Assembly (NCBI GenBank): GCA_963854835.1
Contig: OY978525.1
Coordinates: forward strand, 95,756,136-95,820,135
Length of the DNA stretch: 64,000 nucleotides
Source: Megamerina dolium
Taxonomy: Eukaryota; Arthropoda; Insecta; Diptera; Megamerinidae
Direction of reading: 5' to 3'
Shown here: in pieces, positions 1 through 12,475 of the stretch
Numbering within the stretch: position 1 is the stretch's first letter
How the letters are laid out: each line of letters starts with the position of its first letter
Notes under the pieces: model-generated
Database searches by the model: none
The model's input: only the letters and a program-made list of their open reading frames with translations
What the model was told of the DNA's origin: nothing
Made by a program: the position numbers and the translations under genes

Positions 1-835
1 TATATCATTGACCGATATGATAATAATCTTTATAAGTCATAAAATATGTAATAAATACCAACCAACCATTTAATTATAAATACCTATCAAAAATAAAATG
101 TTACATCTTAAAGTGATTTACCATTAAATGTCCACGAGTGAAATGTAATACGTCCATGTGAACGTACATACATACAAAATGTCTGTATGAATGTTCTGTT
201 TAAAATTTTATCATATTTTATATTTATACTTATAAATTATTGTATTGTTGTTGGTTGGACTTTTTTGATATACCAACAATCTCAAGAATTTATCTTATCA
301 GTTACGAAGCTATTCTCATTAACGATTTAAATTTAAACTTTGTTCTGCTTTAACGATATTTTATGGTAAAAAACAGAAAGTGGAAGAAATAGTAAACCAA
401 AAAAAAAAAAAACAAATAATAAACAAAACAAATTTGATACGTTTACATACATGCATACATATATATGCATGTATATAGCGCCAAATAAATTTATATTTAC
501 TCTCTCATACTGAAAACGTATAGAAACAAATTCTCTCTCCGCTACGATCGTCTTGTTGTAAATTCTTTTTTCTCCCTATTGTTCTTTGATGTTGTTGTTG
601 CTATTGTAATATTATAACAACAACAGAATTAAGAATTTACAAGCTCCGTCACCACCACAATCGCCACCATACCATGCACCAACATGATCAGCACGATCGC
701 ACACGTACTGAGCAACAGGTACGAGTGTGTCTCTCTATGCAATTCCCTTCAAAAATACAATAACAAACACAAGTATCAATAACTGCAATAACCACAACAA
801 AACACAACCAATAACAGTGGACTCCCTTGTCTGAT
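1..835. other. AT-rich upstream region, no gene seen
   Basis: A poly-A run (400-411), CATA/TATG simple sequence (445-475) and AAC/ACC-rich segments (610-800) are visible. No ORF, RNA gene or transposon signature was recognised. Confidence 0.6.
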
Positions 836-899
836 ACTTGTTACTTATATGATCACTACGGCGAATATACTTCCTATGTATTCGCCGCAGACAACAAGT
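836..899. repeat. Nested inverted repeat in the upstream region
   Basis: Inner arms CGGCGAATA (859-867) and TATTCGCCG (879-887) are exact complements. Outer arms ACTTGTT (836-842) and AACAAGT (893-899) also pair. Together they form a two-part stem in the presumed promoter-proximal region. Confidence 0.8.
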
Positions 900-984
900 A
901 AATTCTCATACTCGTCGCTTATACAACAACAACGACAAATAAATAAACTTCATGCATTTACTAATGCCTAATAAAAATACTAAA

Positions 985-1035
985 AATCTCTCAGCTCAGA
1001 TGAATGCTCACACCTTAGCTCAGAGCTGAGAGATT
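985..1035. repeat. 13-bp perfect inverted repeat (hairpin), loop 25 nt
   Basis: Arms AATCTCTCAGCTC (985-997) and GAGCTGAGAGATT (1023-1035) are exact reverse complements. This is unusually GC-containing for the region and lies about 115-345 bp upstream of the candidate first-exon interval. Confidence 0.9.
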
Positions 1036-1149
1036 GTCTCAAATATGATACTTGCGCTTGCTCCAAAGATCGGGGGTTGTGTTGTTGATCGTTCGCCGCA
1101 AGTAAGTACTATTGGCATGCTGTCACTGCTGCATTGCGTCTCTTGTTAA

Positions 1150-1380
1150 TAGTGCTTATAATCATTCGCATGTTTGCTTTCTTCGTGTTCGGTGTTGTGC
1201 CGTTGTGTAGTCTTCGTCATCGGTTAATAACTACAATAAAAGTGCAAAACAAACAGTGATCGGAAAAAATTCTATTAAAAAAACATCAACAACAATAAGA
1301 TTGTAAAATAATTTTGTGTTGTTACATTTACGTGGAAGAAGAAGAAGAAATAAAGATTTTAAAATTCATCATCTAATAAA
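1150..1380 (+). other. Candidate Zasp52 5' non-coding first exon (start approximate)
   Basis: A stretch less AT-rich than its surroundings, with CA/AAC-rich 5'UTR-like composition and a GAA repeat near 1335-1348, ends in AAA|GTGAGT with the donor GT at 1381-1382. No long ORF passes through it. It lies 56 kb upstream of the coding exon on the same strand, and Zasp52 genes in flies do have far-upstream 5'UTR exons. The transcription start is not defined; 1150 is only where the composition changes. It could equally be the 5' exon of another transcript. Confidence 0.35.
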
Positions 1381-2668
1381 GTGAGTTTGCGAAAAAAAAA
1401 TGAAATTTCTAAACATTTTGTTCACTTGTTATTTTATGATTATCATTCCGCTCCATGCAAATAACTTGACGATATACATATTAATTTTTATGCTGCAATT
1501 TGAAAGTTGTTTTTGCGCCAAAAAAGAAAAAAAAGAGATCAACTTTATTTCAACACCATTTTTTCTCTCTTATTTTTTGTGGTATTCTGTATTGTAATAC
1601 GATCACACCACCGCAACAAATCAGATGAACGAAATTAAAGTGAAATTGTCTCATGCTTTAAAAGCCGGTTTTATTATTTATTTTTTTTTTTGGCGTATAC
1701 TTTGTTTGACACATTTTTAAAAGTACATAATAATTGCAATTGTTGTTAGTATGTATTGTTGCTGAAAAATTTTTATCATAATAATAACATCGTACATATA
1801 TTATATTTTTTTTTAACTGTTTTAACATGTTTTAAACTTGATTATTGAATATCGTAAAATTCAAATTTGTACAAGACAATATTTAAAGAAAAATATTAGA
1901 TCTGCCATACTAGTTAGTGAACTTGTTATATTCAAAAGAAATGCATTACAGAAGTTAAAAGAATACAACTATTCAATACTGTTACAGTGACTATCCGACA
2001 GTTATGCAAGTAATTATTTCAACTATTAATAAAATTCTGTGGATGTCTTTGTGGAAACGTTCTGAAATGATATATCATATAAATGTTGTCGTTCGGCATA
2101 GGCCCGTTCAAAGTCACACCAATGATAGTATTCTTAAAAATAAGAGTGCTGTCCAGTGTAATAGTTTTCCAAGACAAGTTTTTCTGTTCAATGATATCTC
2201 ACTGTATCGATGCCAAAATACTCTAGTGAGCTCTATGAATGTGGTAACTCAGTGAATAATGGTTACCCATTCTGTGTAAAAGGTCGCTGGGCTAACATTT
2301 GACATACATTAGACTGAATTCGCTGGCAAAGCCGCTCGAGAAATATTTTGGGATAGATATTTTTCGCCAGTCAAACATTCTTATATATTCAATTATTTAA
2401 AACCAATCACCCCGCAGAATCATTACTGAATTTCTCTTCCGTCTTGTAGAACGTATGTTGTTCCCTTAACAGAGCACAGAAGAAATTGCTGGCATTGCTT
2501 TCGATTGAAATGTCTCATATTCGAAACAGAATTAAAAATGTTGATCTCAAGTACAGAAATCTAATGCACTATCCAAGTCATTGTTTCAAATTTCTTGAGA
2601 ATCCCATAACAATAATCGTTATAAGTCAATCATAAGATTTTCGCTTTAGAAAAATATTTAAGTGAAAT
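1381..2668. other. Presumed intron start, nothing recognised
   Basis: Follows the candidate donor at 1381. The short ORFs at 1400 and 2004 have no coding character and no recognised motif. Confidence 0.5.
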
Positions 2669-3185
2669 TACGAGGTACGTCCAAAAGTGAACAGGGCTTA
2701 AAAAATAATAAAATAGAAATTTTTGCAATATGAGTTTATATCTATTATCCAAAATAGTCTTCATACGCTTCAATACAACGATTAGCACGACCAAGAAGCA
2801 TTTCGAATGTGTATGACCTTCAAATTGATGGTACAAGCCTTTTGAATGGCCTCTACGGCCTTATAGCACTTTCCTTTCATGGGCCAATGTATTTTTCCAA
2901 ATAAATAGAAATCGCATGCTGCAAGATTTGGCGAATATGGAGAATGATTGATGGTCAAAAGGTGATTTTTTTTTTTAAATCAGACACAAGTCTCAATAGA
3001 TATGATAACGCTTTATGGTGCATCAGGCGTCAACTTCCTTCTTCACAGTCACGGTCACGACCAATCTTGAAACGGCTATGCCGCTCGTTTACACGGCTAC
3101 ATAATTATCAGAGTAAACTTGCTTCATAATTAAAACGTTTCTGTAAAAGTTTTACCGAGTTTAAAACAAAACTGAATATTAGCTC
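2669..3185 (-). pseudogene. Internally deleted mariner-family transposase fossil
   Basis: Read on the minus strand, 3180 to about 3000 gives QFCFKLGKTFTETF, then after a frameshift MKQVYSDN, then RFKIGRDRDCEE. These are decayed versions of the N-terminal helix-turn-helix region of mariner transposases. From about 2950 to 2745 it continues NHSPYSPNLAACDFYLFGKI, covering the last catalytic Asp region (DD34D family), and ends RANRCIEAYEDYFG with a stop. The middle of the transposase is missing and there are several stops and frameshifts. The left end reads TA followed by CGAGGTACGTCC, consistent with a mariner terminal repeat next to a TA target; I see no matching right terminus. It is dead and non-autonomous. 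Confidence 0.85.
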
Positions 3186-3344
3186 TATGTGTGATCGCCT
3201 TTCTTGTACCGACACTGTAAACACACTGAGACTTTAAGTGGGATATCTCTGCTTCTGTATTCCCTTTACTTTGGGATGCGCCTTTGTATATTTAAAATGT
3301 TTGTTTTAATTAAAAGACAAGTTTTTCATAATAAATTTATAGAC

Positions 3345-3560
3345 TTTAGTTGGATACCTTTATTTTATCTGGGCGAAACGCATGGGCATATTCTGCAAGT
3401 CCATTTCGATCGGAATTGATTGGAAAAGTCTTTCATTTTACAATTAAGTACGATCGAAAGGTTAATTTCAAAATATCAGCTGATATAAAGCTATATGGAC
3501 GTAACAAAATAACTTCTATATTATGTCGCGTGCGTTATTTTATATTGCCAAGCCCAATTT
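3345..3560. repeat. Unnamed dispersed repeat, copy A
   Basis: Shares in order with two other sites (5384 and 45726) a TTTAT-rich start with CATGGGCAT, a central GATCG(A)AA segment, and a 3' landmark of the form ATATCAGCTGATATAAAGCTA followed by ACAAAATA. Divergence is high and no coding sequence or terminal repeat is evident. It lies between the mariner fossil and SINE copy 1. Confidence 0.5.
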
Positions 3561-3583
3561 TTCGCCTAAATATAGAAATTATA

Positions 3584-3751
3584 TAAATATGTGGCATTGT
3601 CAAACTTCTCTTCTTGTGCTTTTTCAATTTTGGACAGTATTAGAAGGGACCTATTTATATTAGATGGTTCCGAACTGCAGAACCCTTGCGACATCACTTT
3701 TTCTGCTCTTTTAGAAGTTTTTTTATGGCAAATTTTTGCTGCCATTTAGTT
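3584..3751 (-). mobile_element. tRNA-derived SINE, truncated (copy 1)
   Basis: Only the 3' half of the SINE body is present on the minus strand. It has the AATATGTGGCA end motif, a degenerate CTTCTCTTCTTGTGC, AGTATTAGAAGGGACC (about 3636-3651) and the CGAACTGCAGAACCC segment. The tRNA head is absent, as in a 5'-truncated retroposed copy. Confidence 0.7.
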
Positions 3752-6700
3752 TTACATTACAACCTAAAATGTGTATCACATCCTATCTTGGTTTTACTCC
3801 ATGTTTTATACATGCGAATGTCACGTCCGTAACTCATGAAATGCTCCTATTGCAAGAACAATGATGAAACATTTGAGAAATGATAAACGAATGCGTATTC
3901 ACTCCTTTTTTTTTTTGCAAAACAAATTGGTATATATGGTTATTTTTATCTCTTAACGGATAAGATTGAGAATAAATACAACCGGATGAAAAACTATATA
4001 TGCAAACCTTCCCAACAAAATTGTTTTATTTTCGAACTCAAGTTTCAACGCTAATTCCTGAATGGATTCCATTTATTTAGTTACGATAAAGCTATCTATA
4101 GATATTACATCTACGTACTATACGTACACTACATGAAACTAATAATAATTGAATATGAACTAACAAATTCATAATATTCGTATACATGACACAATTTTTT
4201 GATATAATAAATGTATATAATTAAACGTTAATTGCTATCTTTTACCAATGAATTTGAAATCATTAGTAGCTACATATATTAATGAGGTAATTATTTTTTC
4301 TTTTTTTCAAAAACTTCAATATTCCGCATGAGCTGTGTACCTGTATACATTTATCTTATCCATACATACCAACTTTATGTATTATGTTTTATTGTATGTT
4401 GGTATTGTAATAAATATATTATATATATATAGTACATAGTACATGCTAAAGAAATAAAATTAGCAAATCATTGGTATAGTGGAATTGTACTCATATACTC
4501 ATACAGACATTTCTATGTAGCAGGTACGTACACATTCGTGCAATGCTCGTAATTAAATAAATCTTATCAAATGTGCTGTGATTAAAAGCAAAAATAATAA
4601 ACGAATAAAAAACAGAAGGTAATCAACAATGCTAGTATCATAGAATAAAATAATATACTGTTAGCTTCTTTGTCAGCCACAGCTATATAGTACATAATTA
4701 TCTACAAGCATTCCATTCTTAATTGCGCCAAATATTAATTGTTTTCGTTTTTTTTTTTTTCTTTTCTATTTTTATTTTTACTCACAGATATATGTACATA
4801 TATAAAAATTCATTTTAATTGATTTTTATTTGTTTTATTGAACTCTACTCATATTATTGATTTCCATTTAATTTATTCGAAGCGAAAACGAACATATTTT
4901 GGCGTTAATTGTTAACACAAATGACGTTTTGATTGAATTACTACTCCCTGATTCATTTTTCTATTTTTTCAATATTTTTAGTATTTTTTTTTTTCAAATA
5001 ACACTAATGCTCAATTGTTAATTTTTATTAAATGGTTTGTGAATAGATTTTAATTAATATATTGCTTTTAATTTATTACGCTTAAATGGTATTCTATACT
5101 AATCATGCTTGTATTTTTTTTTTTCAAAAAATATAGAAAAAATACAAATACTATATACCATATTATGTATATGCGTATATTTTGATGAATTTCTATGATT
5201 TCGGCTTGTTGAAAGATATGTATATAAAATTTTGATTGAAAGTAAAAAAACAAAAATATGTTTGAAATTATTAAGTATTTTATTGGTTTTTTTACTATAC
5301 ATATACATCATTCTTACAAATACATGTATGTATTTATTAAGCGCCTCGTAACCTTGAAGCTTCAAAATAAATACATTTATTCAAAAATATTTTTATATGG
5401 GCATTTCCTGGGTCATGGGCATAATATTAATATCTATAAAATGTGAAGAAAAGCAGAGACAAATAAAAGGACAAAGGATACAAACTTCGGTTGTTTTATA
5501 GCGATGAATTGGTGCCATATTTTAGGGAAAATATAGACACAGTTGTGTGTTTGATTTAGAGATATTAGTCAATATAAAAGGATACGGACGCTACAAAATA
5601 TGCATCTCTTTTGGATTTTTTTTTATAAATTGGGATGACCCAGCAATTATTCTATAACATTATACTATAATCAACTGGTTGAAATGAAATTTCATAGTAC
5701 AATACTATTAGTCTTATAAAGTACTTCTTTTATAATACTGTTTAGTTTTTGAATTTATTCTGAAGCATTCAAAATCTTCGACGCTTATTGAACAGACTCA
5801 AGTGGTTATAACTTTTTACCACAATATTATTCCTACTAAGTTATAGTAAAACTGATTAAAAGGGAGTGAGAAAAGTAGACAGGAGGATAGTGAGATCGAA
5901 AGAGAAAGAAAGGCAGAGTTCCACTTCAAGAATGTTAGATGTCTCCTTTTACGCGGTGATGTCTGCTTTTGTCTATGAATTTCACCTAAAATGTTCAGAA
6001 TCTACAATGTCTATATTTCTATTGTAATTTGATAATAAATAAATAAATAAATAAATAATAAAAATGAAATTTTATTATGTCATCAATAGCAATTAAAATT
6101 TAATTTGATATCAGCGAATTCCGATGATCGTTTATTTAATATTAAAACGCAATTATCGAAAAATAATTTTTTAAAAGTTATACCATACGTATGCGATATA
6201 CATCAGGTACTTTTAAAAGTATAATATTTGATTAGTTAAAACAAATCTACCATTTTACAGTATGAACTATTTAAAAACCGTTAAACATTTTTTTTATTGA
6301 AAATTGCAAAATATTATAAAAAGTGTTAAATTTTTATTCAATATATATCTTCTAAATAAGCAGAATATTTGAAACACTAATGTACCATATAAATGTTACT
6401 GCCTATACCCAAATAATTTCATTTCATATTTTATGACAAAGCTCAGCCAAGATATATTTGATCGAAATCTGAATTGAAAGTACATGTCTTTCTGAACTTT
6501 ACTTTTGAAACGACAAAATAGATAACCCTGTAGTATGAATACTGTCTTTAACAAATGACATTTCATCGATTCAATACATATGTACTACAAAACAAAGATA
6601 CGTAAATTGTATTGTAATTTAAAAATTCAAATTTAATGATGCATTACAATTAAATTAATAAAAATTCTTGAAATATTTGTTGATTTTGGTTTAGTATTAT

Positions 6701-8578
6701 ATTTCGTTTGACGTATAATTTTGATTTTAGTACATTATATGTTTTATTTTATAATCTTTGGCGATCAATAAAACACCATGCTCCACCCCCTGGGTTGAAT
6801 GTAATAAAACAGGCGCCATTTTTTTATATGAATTAATTAGGTAAATCACAATTTGTAATGTTGTAAAGCTAGACAATATAGTTGTTGATATCCATGACAT
6901 GACTGCTATTATGTGTGAAATATAAATTAATACTTTCATGCTGCTTGATATTATGACATGTAACTTTATGAGATGTTGTGAATCACTTAAATATTTATAC
7001 CCATCTCTACATCTATTCTTAACATTCATATGATTATCGTCTGTCACAACTTGTGGTCAAAAATTGTGTGATTTTAAAAAGCAAAAGAACAATAAATTGC
7101 AATTTCTTACAATCTGTATTTGTTGTAATCACAACGCTTTCTACATACTTTATTAATGTTTGACAGTGATTTTATAGAATTACAATAAACAGATATGTTG
7201 TACTTACAACAATTTATAATAATTTCGAGCATTTGTCTACATGTTACATATGTAACGATTTAAATGATAATCTGGCGCAATAATCGAATTCGAAAATGAA
7301 AGAAAATCTATTGTAAATGCAAAACAATTAGAATAGTATATAGAAAGAAGAAAGTAAAAAAAAAAGATCGTAATAAATGAGCAAAAGAATTATTTAATGT
7401 GTAGTTTTGTAGCGTTTTTGCTTCTTCTTTTAATTTTATTGCTAGCTTTTAGATACGAGTACGAAATACAAGAAAAAATATATTGTATTGTATTTTCTTC
7501 TAATTTTCAATGTAGAGTACAGCATGAGCATGCTTTATTTGATAACTAAACTACACTGACCTATTCGATTGGTACTGGTATTCGAAAAATATCAAAACCC
7601 AAACGAATAGAGAGAAGAAGTAATACAGCATTTTTCCTTATTAGGTATTTGAAGATTTGTCATGCATATATCGTTAAATATTGTATAATAACGATCTATC
7701 CAATACCTTTCGTATATACGAAAATATTCGTAGTCTTTTCGATCTAACGAGTACTCCAGATCTTACTGCTTCCTACCTACTCGTAATTCGATGCATACAG
7801 ATGCATTGAAGGAATGTATTCGAAAATATGCAAAGGTTATCGAAGCTGCGAAAAAGCATTCTCGTGCAGCAGTGAAATATATACAATTTCTCACTGTACA
7901 CTGTACGCTAGCTAGCCGCAGCAACAATGGCTAAACGTTAGAAGCGCTCTAGCGATAAAAATGCAAAATTGAGGAAAATATGTCTGACTGTGAATGTGAT
8001 TTTTAGTTGAATTTTATTTTATATGGTTTTGTATTTTTTTTTTTGTGTTTTCGTTTTCGGAAAAAACAAATTTGTTTGCATTTTCATGAATTTTCTTTAG
8101 TTGAGAGAAAATCGTCGCTTAGTTAACGTCGTCGTCGTCTAGATCTAGAAGAGATAAAAGCAACCAAAAAAAAAAAAAAATAGAATAGTTTAAATTCTTT
8201 TTTCTTTGTTTCTTTTTTCACGAAAAAGGCAACCATTCTATTCCTATTTGTTCTTAATTTCAATTAAATTTTATTCGTTAATTGAAATTTTTTTCGATTA
8301 TTATTTAACTGTATCAATACTATTAATTGCCAAAAAAATAATAAAGGAAGAAAGCAAAAATTGATAGAAAAAAATCACATGAATATTTGATTGAAATAAA
8401 TTGTGAACAAATTTAAATCATTAAATCATATTGAATTCAAAACGAAATCATTAATAAAAAATTGCAAACTAAATATAACAAGTGAACAAAAAAAAAAAAC
8501 AAAAAATATGCACTTAAAATACCAATAACCTATTTTTGAAATAATAATTTTTTCTATTTTTTTCCCTCATATTTTTAG
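3752..8578. other. Presumed intron
   Basis: Apart from dispersed-repeat copy B (5384-5620) and an AAAT run at 6035-6060 that may be the tail of a lost retroposon, I see AT-rich intronic sequence. The block 7880-8170, with GTCGTC repeats and a local rise in GC, is the only part that looks like promoter or exon sequence. The 106-codon minus ORF at 6727-7047 has no recognisable motif. Confidence 0.5.
5384..5620. repeat. Unnamed dispersed repeat, copy B
   Basis: Landmarks in order: AATATTTTTATATGGGCATT (about 5385), GGTTGTTTTATA (about 5488), GATATTAGTCAATATAAAAGG (about 5563) and CTACAAAATATGCA (about 5591). All have counterparts at the same relative spacing in copy C. Confidence 0.6.
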
Positions 8579-8913
8579 CGATTCAAGTGCTTGTGTTTTG
8601 TAAATATATTTTTGTGAATATTGTGTGTGTGGCAGAAATTCAATTTAAAGGTTAATTCGACGCTTACGAAACAATTTTTGTGTTGAATATTTTATTAAGC
8701 ACAAAATAGTTTTGAATTTTTTTGGCATTTGTGAAATCGTCAAAAGGAATTATATTTTTCAAAAAAAAAAAATTATAATTTGCACACATCCTTTGGATAG
8801 CGGCAGCGGCAATCATCATCTTTAAACATCGTTAGCAACAAAAATTATATTTGAAGCAGAAAATCTTCAAATATATAAAATATATAATACAATATATTTG
8901 AAAACTTTTCAAG
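8579..8913 (+). other. Candidate non-coding internal exon (5'UTR)
   Basis: A long pyrimidine tract (about 8548-8576) runs into TTTTTAG at 8572-8578. The sequence 335 nt later ends CAAG|GTGAGT with the donor GT at 8914-8915. Both signals are near consensus and on the same strand as Zasp52. The interval has stops in all frames, so it would be 5'UTR. The upstream block 7880-8170 (GTCGTC repeats, some GC, GAGAGAA motifs) could instead be an alternative promoter for a longer first exon sharing this donor. RNA evidence would decide. Confidence 0.45.
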
Positions 8914-9758
8914 GTGAGTTTATTTTTAGATATTCGAAATGGCTGCACGGATTTTTTTTTTCTGTCTTATAAATTATTTTTTTTTTTTTTTAATTTTTTT
9001 GCATATTTTTTTTTTTCGTTTTGTTCTCTAAGAAAATTTATACTTAGATACAAATATTCAGTATCGGACGAATAACAATATCTACACATAGTGTTGGTGA
9101 CAAATTGCGAAAGTGTTTTTGGTCGTGCTATGTATTTTTCTTGTTGGTTGATTTGCTATAATATTAAACCACTTTGACTAAATTCTCGGCATGAGAGAGG
9201 TATAGAAATACAAAAAAATATATATGTATATATCGCAGAAGTGTGAAAAATTCTCATTTTATATTAAGCGACAAGTGGGTAGTATTAGATTGAGTAAAAG
9301 TATTTTGAAAAAGTAAAAACCGCACACAAAGAAAGCAGCATAACACGACAAAGAACTTCTGTATGTATCTAAAGGTCGTCGCCGTTATCATTTTTGTTAT
9401 TGTCGGTGTTGAATGGCACAAGCTACCTAGTAGGAAAAGTAAACGTCATTCCATGAACTTCTAAGCTAAATTGCTATTATCTTTATTAAAACAATATTTT
9501 TCTTGCTAAAATGTTGTACATATATCGAAATTATGCAAATTGCCAAAATTTGCAGGTTTTCATTCAAAATTGCTCTATTTCAAAATTAGATAGAATAAAT
9601 GAAAATGTAAGCCAACCAGATCATTATATTTGTCTTATTTCACGCCTTACAAAATATGGTAGGCAGTGGCCATTTTCTATGGTCCATAGTTCGTTATTTT
9701 AATAGGTAAACTATACAATTTAGAGAAAGAATCATTATATTTATATAAGATTATATGA

Positions 9759-9902
9759 AAGTGGGTGTTTCAAATGAGATGGCTTAACGATGTAGAAGCA
9801 GACCTGAATACGATGAATGTTCGAAATTGGAGAGAGGAAGCGTGGGAGAGAACAAACTGGAGAAGAGTTGTTGGTGAAGCTATGGTCCACACTGGACTGT
9901 GA
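9759..9902 (+). pseudogene. 3'-terminal fragment of a non-LTR retrotransposon (LINE) ORF2
   Basis: An open stretch of 47 codons follows a TGA at 9756-9758 and ends at TGA 9900-9902. It reads KWVFQMRWLNDVEADLN, then NVRNWREEAWERTNWRR, then VVGEAMVHTGL and stop. This RW-DDVE-DL...NWR..A..R..WR..V.EA pattern is the characteristic C-terminus of many insect LINE reverse transcriptases. Only the tail is present, as expected for a 5'-truncated copy, and a GA microsatellite (9908-9926) follows. The clade cannot be assigned from so short a piece. Confidence 0.75.
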
Positions 9903-11824
9903 AGCTAAGAGAGAGAGAGAGAGAGACGGAGAGTGCTTCATATTGTACATAATGTCTAATTGCTTGATAAATCGAGTTGAGAAAAGCAAATAGTATGAAA
10001 CATTCATTTTAACGTCTCAAAATTAATCTAGTAGTTAACTATAGGCAGGACTTAGAGTCCTCAGCAAACTCTGTAGGAATACATGATTTATTTCGAAAAC
10101 AATGTTTTTTTTCCCACTGGGAGTAAATGTACATGTACATATATATTACGAAATTCGAGAGCAAACACACGCGCACGCATAAACTCATTTTGATGATACT
10201 TGTGTATCATTTTGCAACACACGGCTAACAATTAACAACTGGCTGATACATTTAACCAATAACTTTGCTTTAGAAATTTACCATCTAATGGATTCACATT
10301 CGTATGAGTGCGTCTGAATGCGTGAGTTATGTAGCCTCAGACATACACACATATACCCATTCTGTTCTGCCTGGTCTATTTTCAGCATATTTTGTAGTAA
10401 TATGTATATATATGTGTGTGTATACAAAGTGGGAGAAGAAGAAATGTAAGCAGATGCGAAAAATCGGAAAAAATCAAAGAAAATTGTTAACATAGAAATG
10501 CATTAAAGAAAACGAACAGCGAAAAAATAAATATAATTTGTTTGGTTTTTATGATGTAATAGTACATAATTACATTGCTTGTTTATTTAATGCCAGCATA
10601 TGTAAGTTGTATCTATTATTTATATAGTTATTTTTGCTACAAAATCCATATATTTCTAATCATATGCTACATACACGAATATGCGCCATATATGTTTTCG
10701 AAATATTAAAAAAAGAATTATTATATATTGATAATAAACATTTCTGTTGTTTTTTTTTTTTTTTGATTTTACATAAAACAAGCATAGTTTTGAGTGATAT
10801 GATTTAGTTTGAGCCAATTGCATGTTTCTTCTGAGGGATACGACTAGATTTTTTGGTTGAATTTTTGACATAATTTTTTGAAATAAAAAAAAAAAAATCA
10901 CAAATTTTTCTTATGAAAGTAGGATTTTCTTCCATTGCCGCATGCTGTATTTTCTACGTATTATAATTTCATCAAATTTATAGCACGTGGAAGTCTAAAG
11001 CTGTCTAAAGCTGTCCAAATTTTACATGCATTATCTTACTATGAAATAGACCAATTTTCAGATATGTATGTAATACTTTGGGCAATTGTTAATCGAACTA
11101 TTGTGCATCCTGTACAAGCTTAAGAACTGAGTATGTGTTTTTATGGTACATTCTTGAAATAAGCATCTTCTAATTCTAATCTAGCTAGTTTTCTCCAACT
11201 TCTCATTGTCTGATATGCATAAGTGACTTCCATTATTTACCAGTTGAAGATGGTTCAGAGGGTTGCTCTTTTATATAACCTTCATGAGAACGTACTACTA
11301 CAGTCGTGTCCAAAGAAGGACCAGGGCTGACCATTGAATGAGTCAAAGTTCTATGTAGCTATGTACTGAGGTGGATTAACCCTGAAAGTGAATTTGTAGT
11401 CATTTAGAAATACTTTTTTATGCACACAATAATTTTTAGTATTTAAAAGATAATTTGAATTGTCACACATTTCCTTGTTATTGACATTTCCTTTTATCAG
11501 TCATACGATAGCAATTCCGTTTTTAATTATTTCCAATAATCTCACGTACTCATTTATTTTTTTACATATTTTCATTATTAAAAAATAAAGTAAAAAAAAA
11601 TTCTTCTTCTTCTTCTTATGTGGCCATAACAACCGATGATCGATTTAGGCCGAACATATAATTCGGCGCCAGTCTTCTCTGTTCTTCCCTTGCTGGCGCC
11701 AATTGGATATTCCAAGCGCCGCCTACCTAACCTTTGGTCCTTCCAACAGCGGTTTGGTCTTTCTCTTCTTCTGCGTTCTCCAGTTAGGACTGGAATAATT
11801 ATGAATAGTGAGGGTAAAAAAAAT

Positions 11825-12049
11825 TAATAAATAAATATGTGGCACTACATTCCCCGAATTACCCTCTGGCCGAGCTTCTCTTTTAGTACTGTTGTGCGTG
11901 TTAAATTTTTTACAGTCTTAGAAGGGACCTACTTATATTAGCCGGCAGAACCCTTGTGACATTACTTTTTCTGAGTTTTGTCACAAAACTCTTTTAGACA
12001 CACGACCTACAGATCAGAAGGTCATCGCATTAACCACTGAGCTACGGCA
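11825..12049 (-). mobile_element. tRNA-derived SINE, internally deleted (copy 2)
   Basis: Minus-strand copy: an AAAT-type tail at the left (11825-11836), the CTGGCCGAGCTTCTC and AGAAGGGACC landmarks, and a tRNA head at the right with A-box GTAGCTCAGTGG (complement of about 12033-12045). The central ~90 bp found in the longer copies is missing; the head joins the body near 11998. Confidence 0.8.
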
Positions 12050-12452
12050 AACAAATGAAGTACTCAAGTAATTGTTAGATAATTATAAATCTATTCTGTT
12101 CAGATAGATTCTTACTCTTATTATTTTTCTACTTACTATTCACATTTGGGACAATTGTATTACTCACAAGCGACCAAATGTTTTTCATTATTTTTCACAC
12201 CTCTTTTGTGTTTTTCTTACCACGCATCTATATACACGAGTACACCACAATAATCTCATTTGTCTTTCAATATTTTCACACATGTGTACTATAGAATGTA
12301 GCCTACCGCGAATACTCAACAAATTGAAACCTGATGAGTTTTGAACGAAATGAAAATGTGTTTTCATTTCACGTACAAATTTTTTTTCTTTCATTTTATA
12401 TTTTTTACTTTTTTTCTTTTTGCAATTGTGTTTATCTCTCTTACTCGTATTC

Positions 12453-12475
12453 TCCCTCTCTCTCTCTCTCTCCCA
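12453..12475. repeat. (CT)n tract, possible GAGA-factor site cluster
   Basis: CTCTCTCTCTCTCTCTCCC lies ahead of a locally GC-richer block (12550-12830) with TCGTCG motifs. CT/GA runs often mark GAGA-factor binding in fly promoters and enhancers. Other GA/CT runs are at 9908-9926, 20274-20288, 21260-21277 and 60171-60206. Function is inferred only from motif and composition. Confidence 0.35.
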
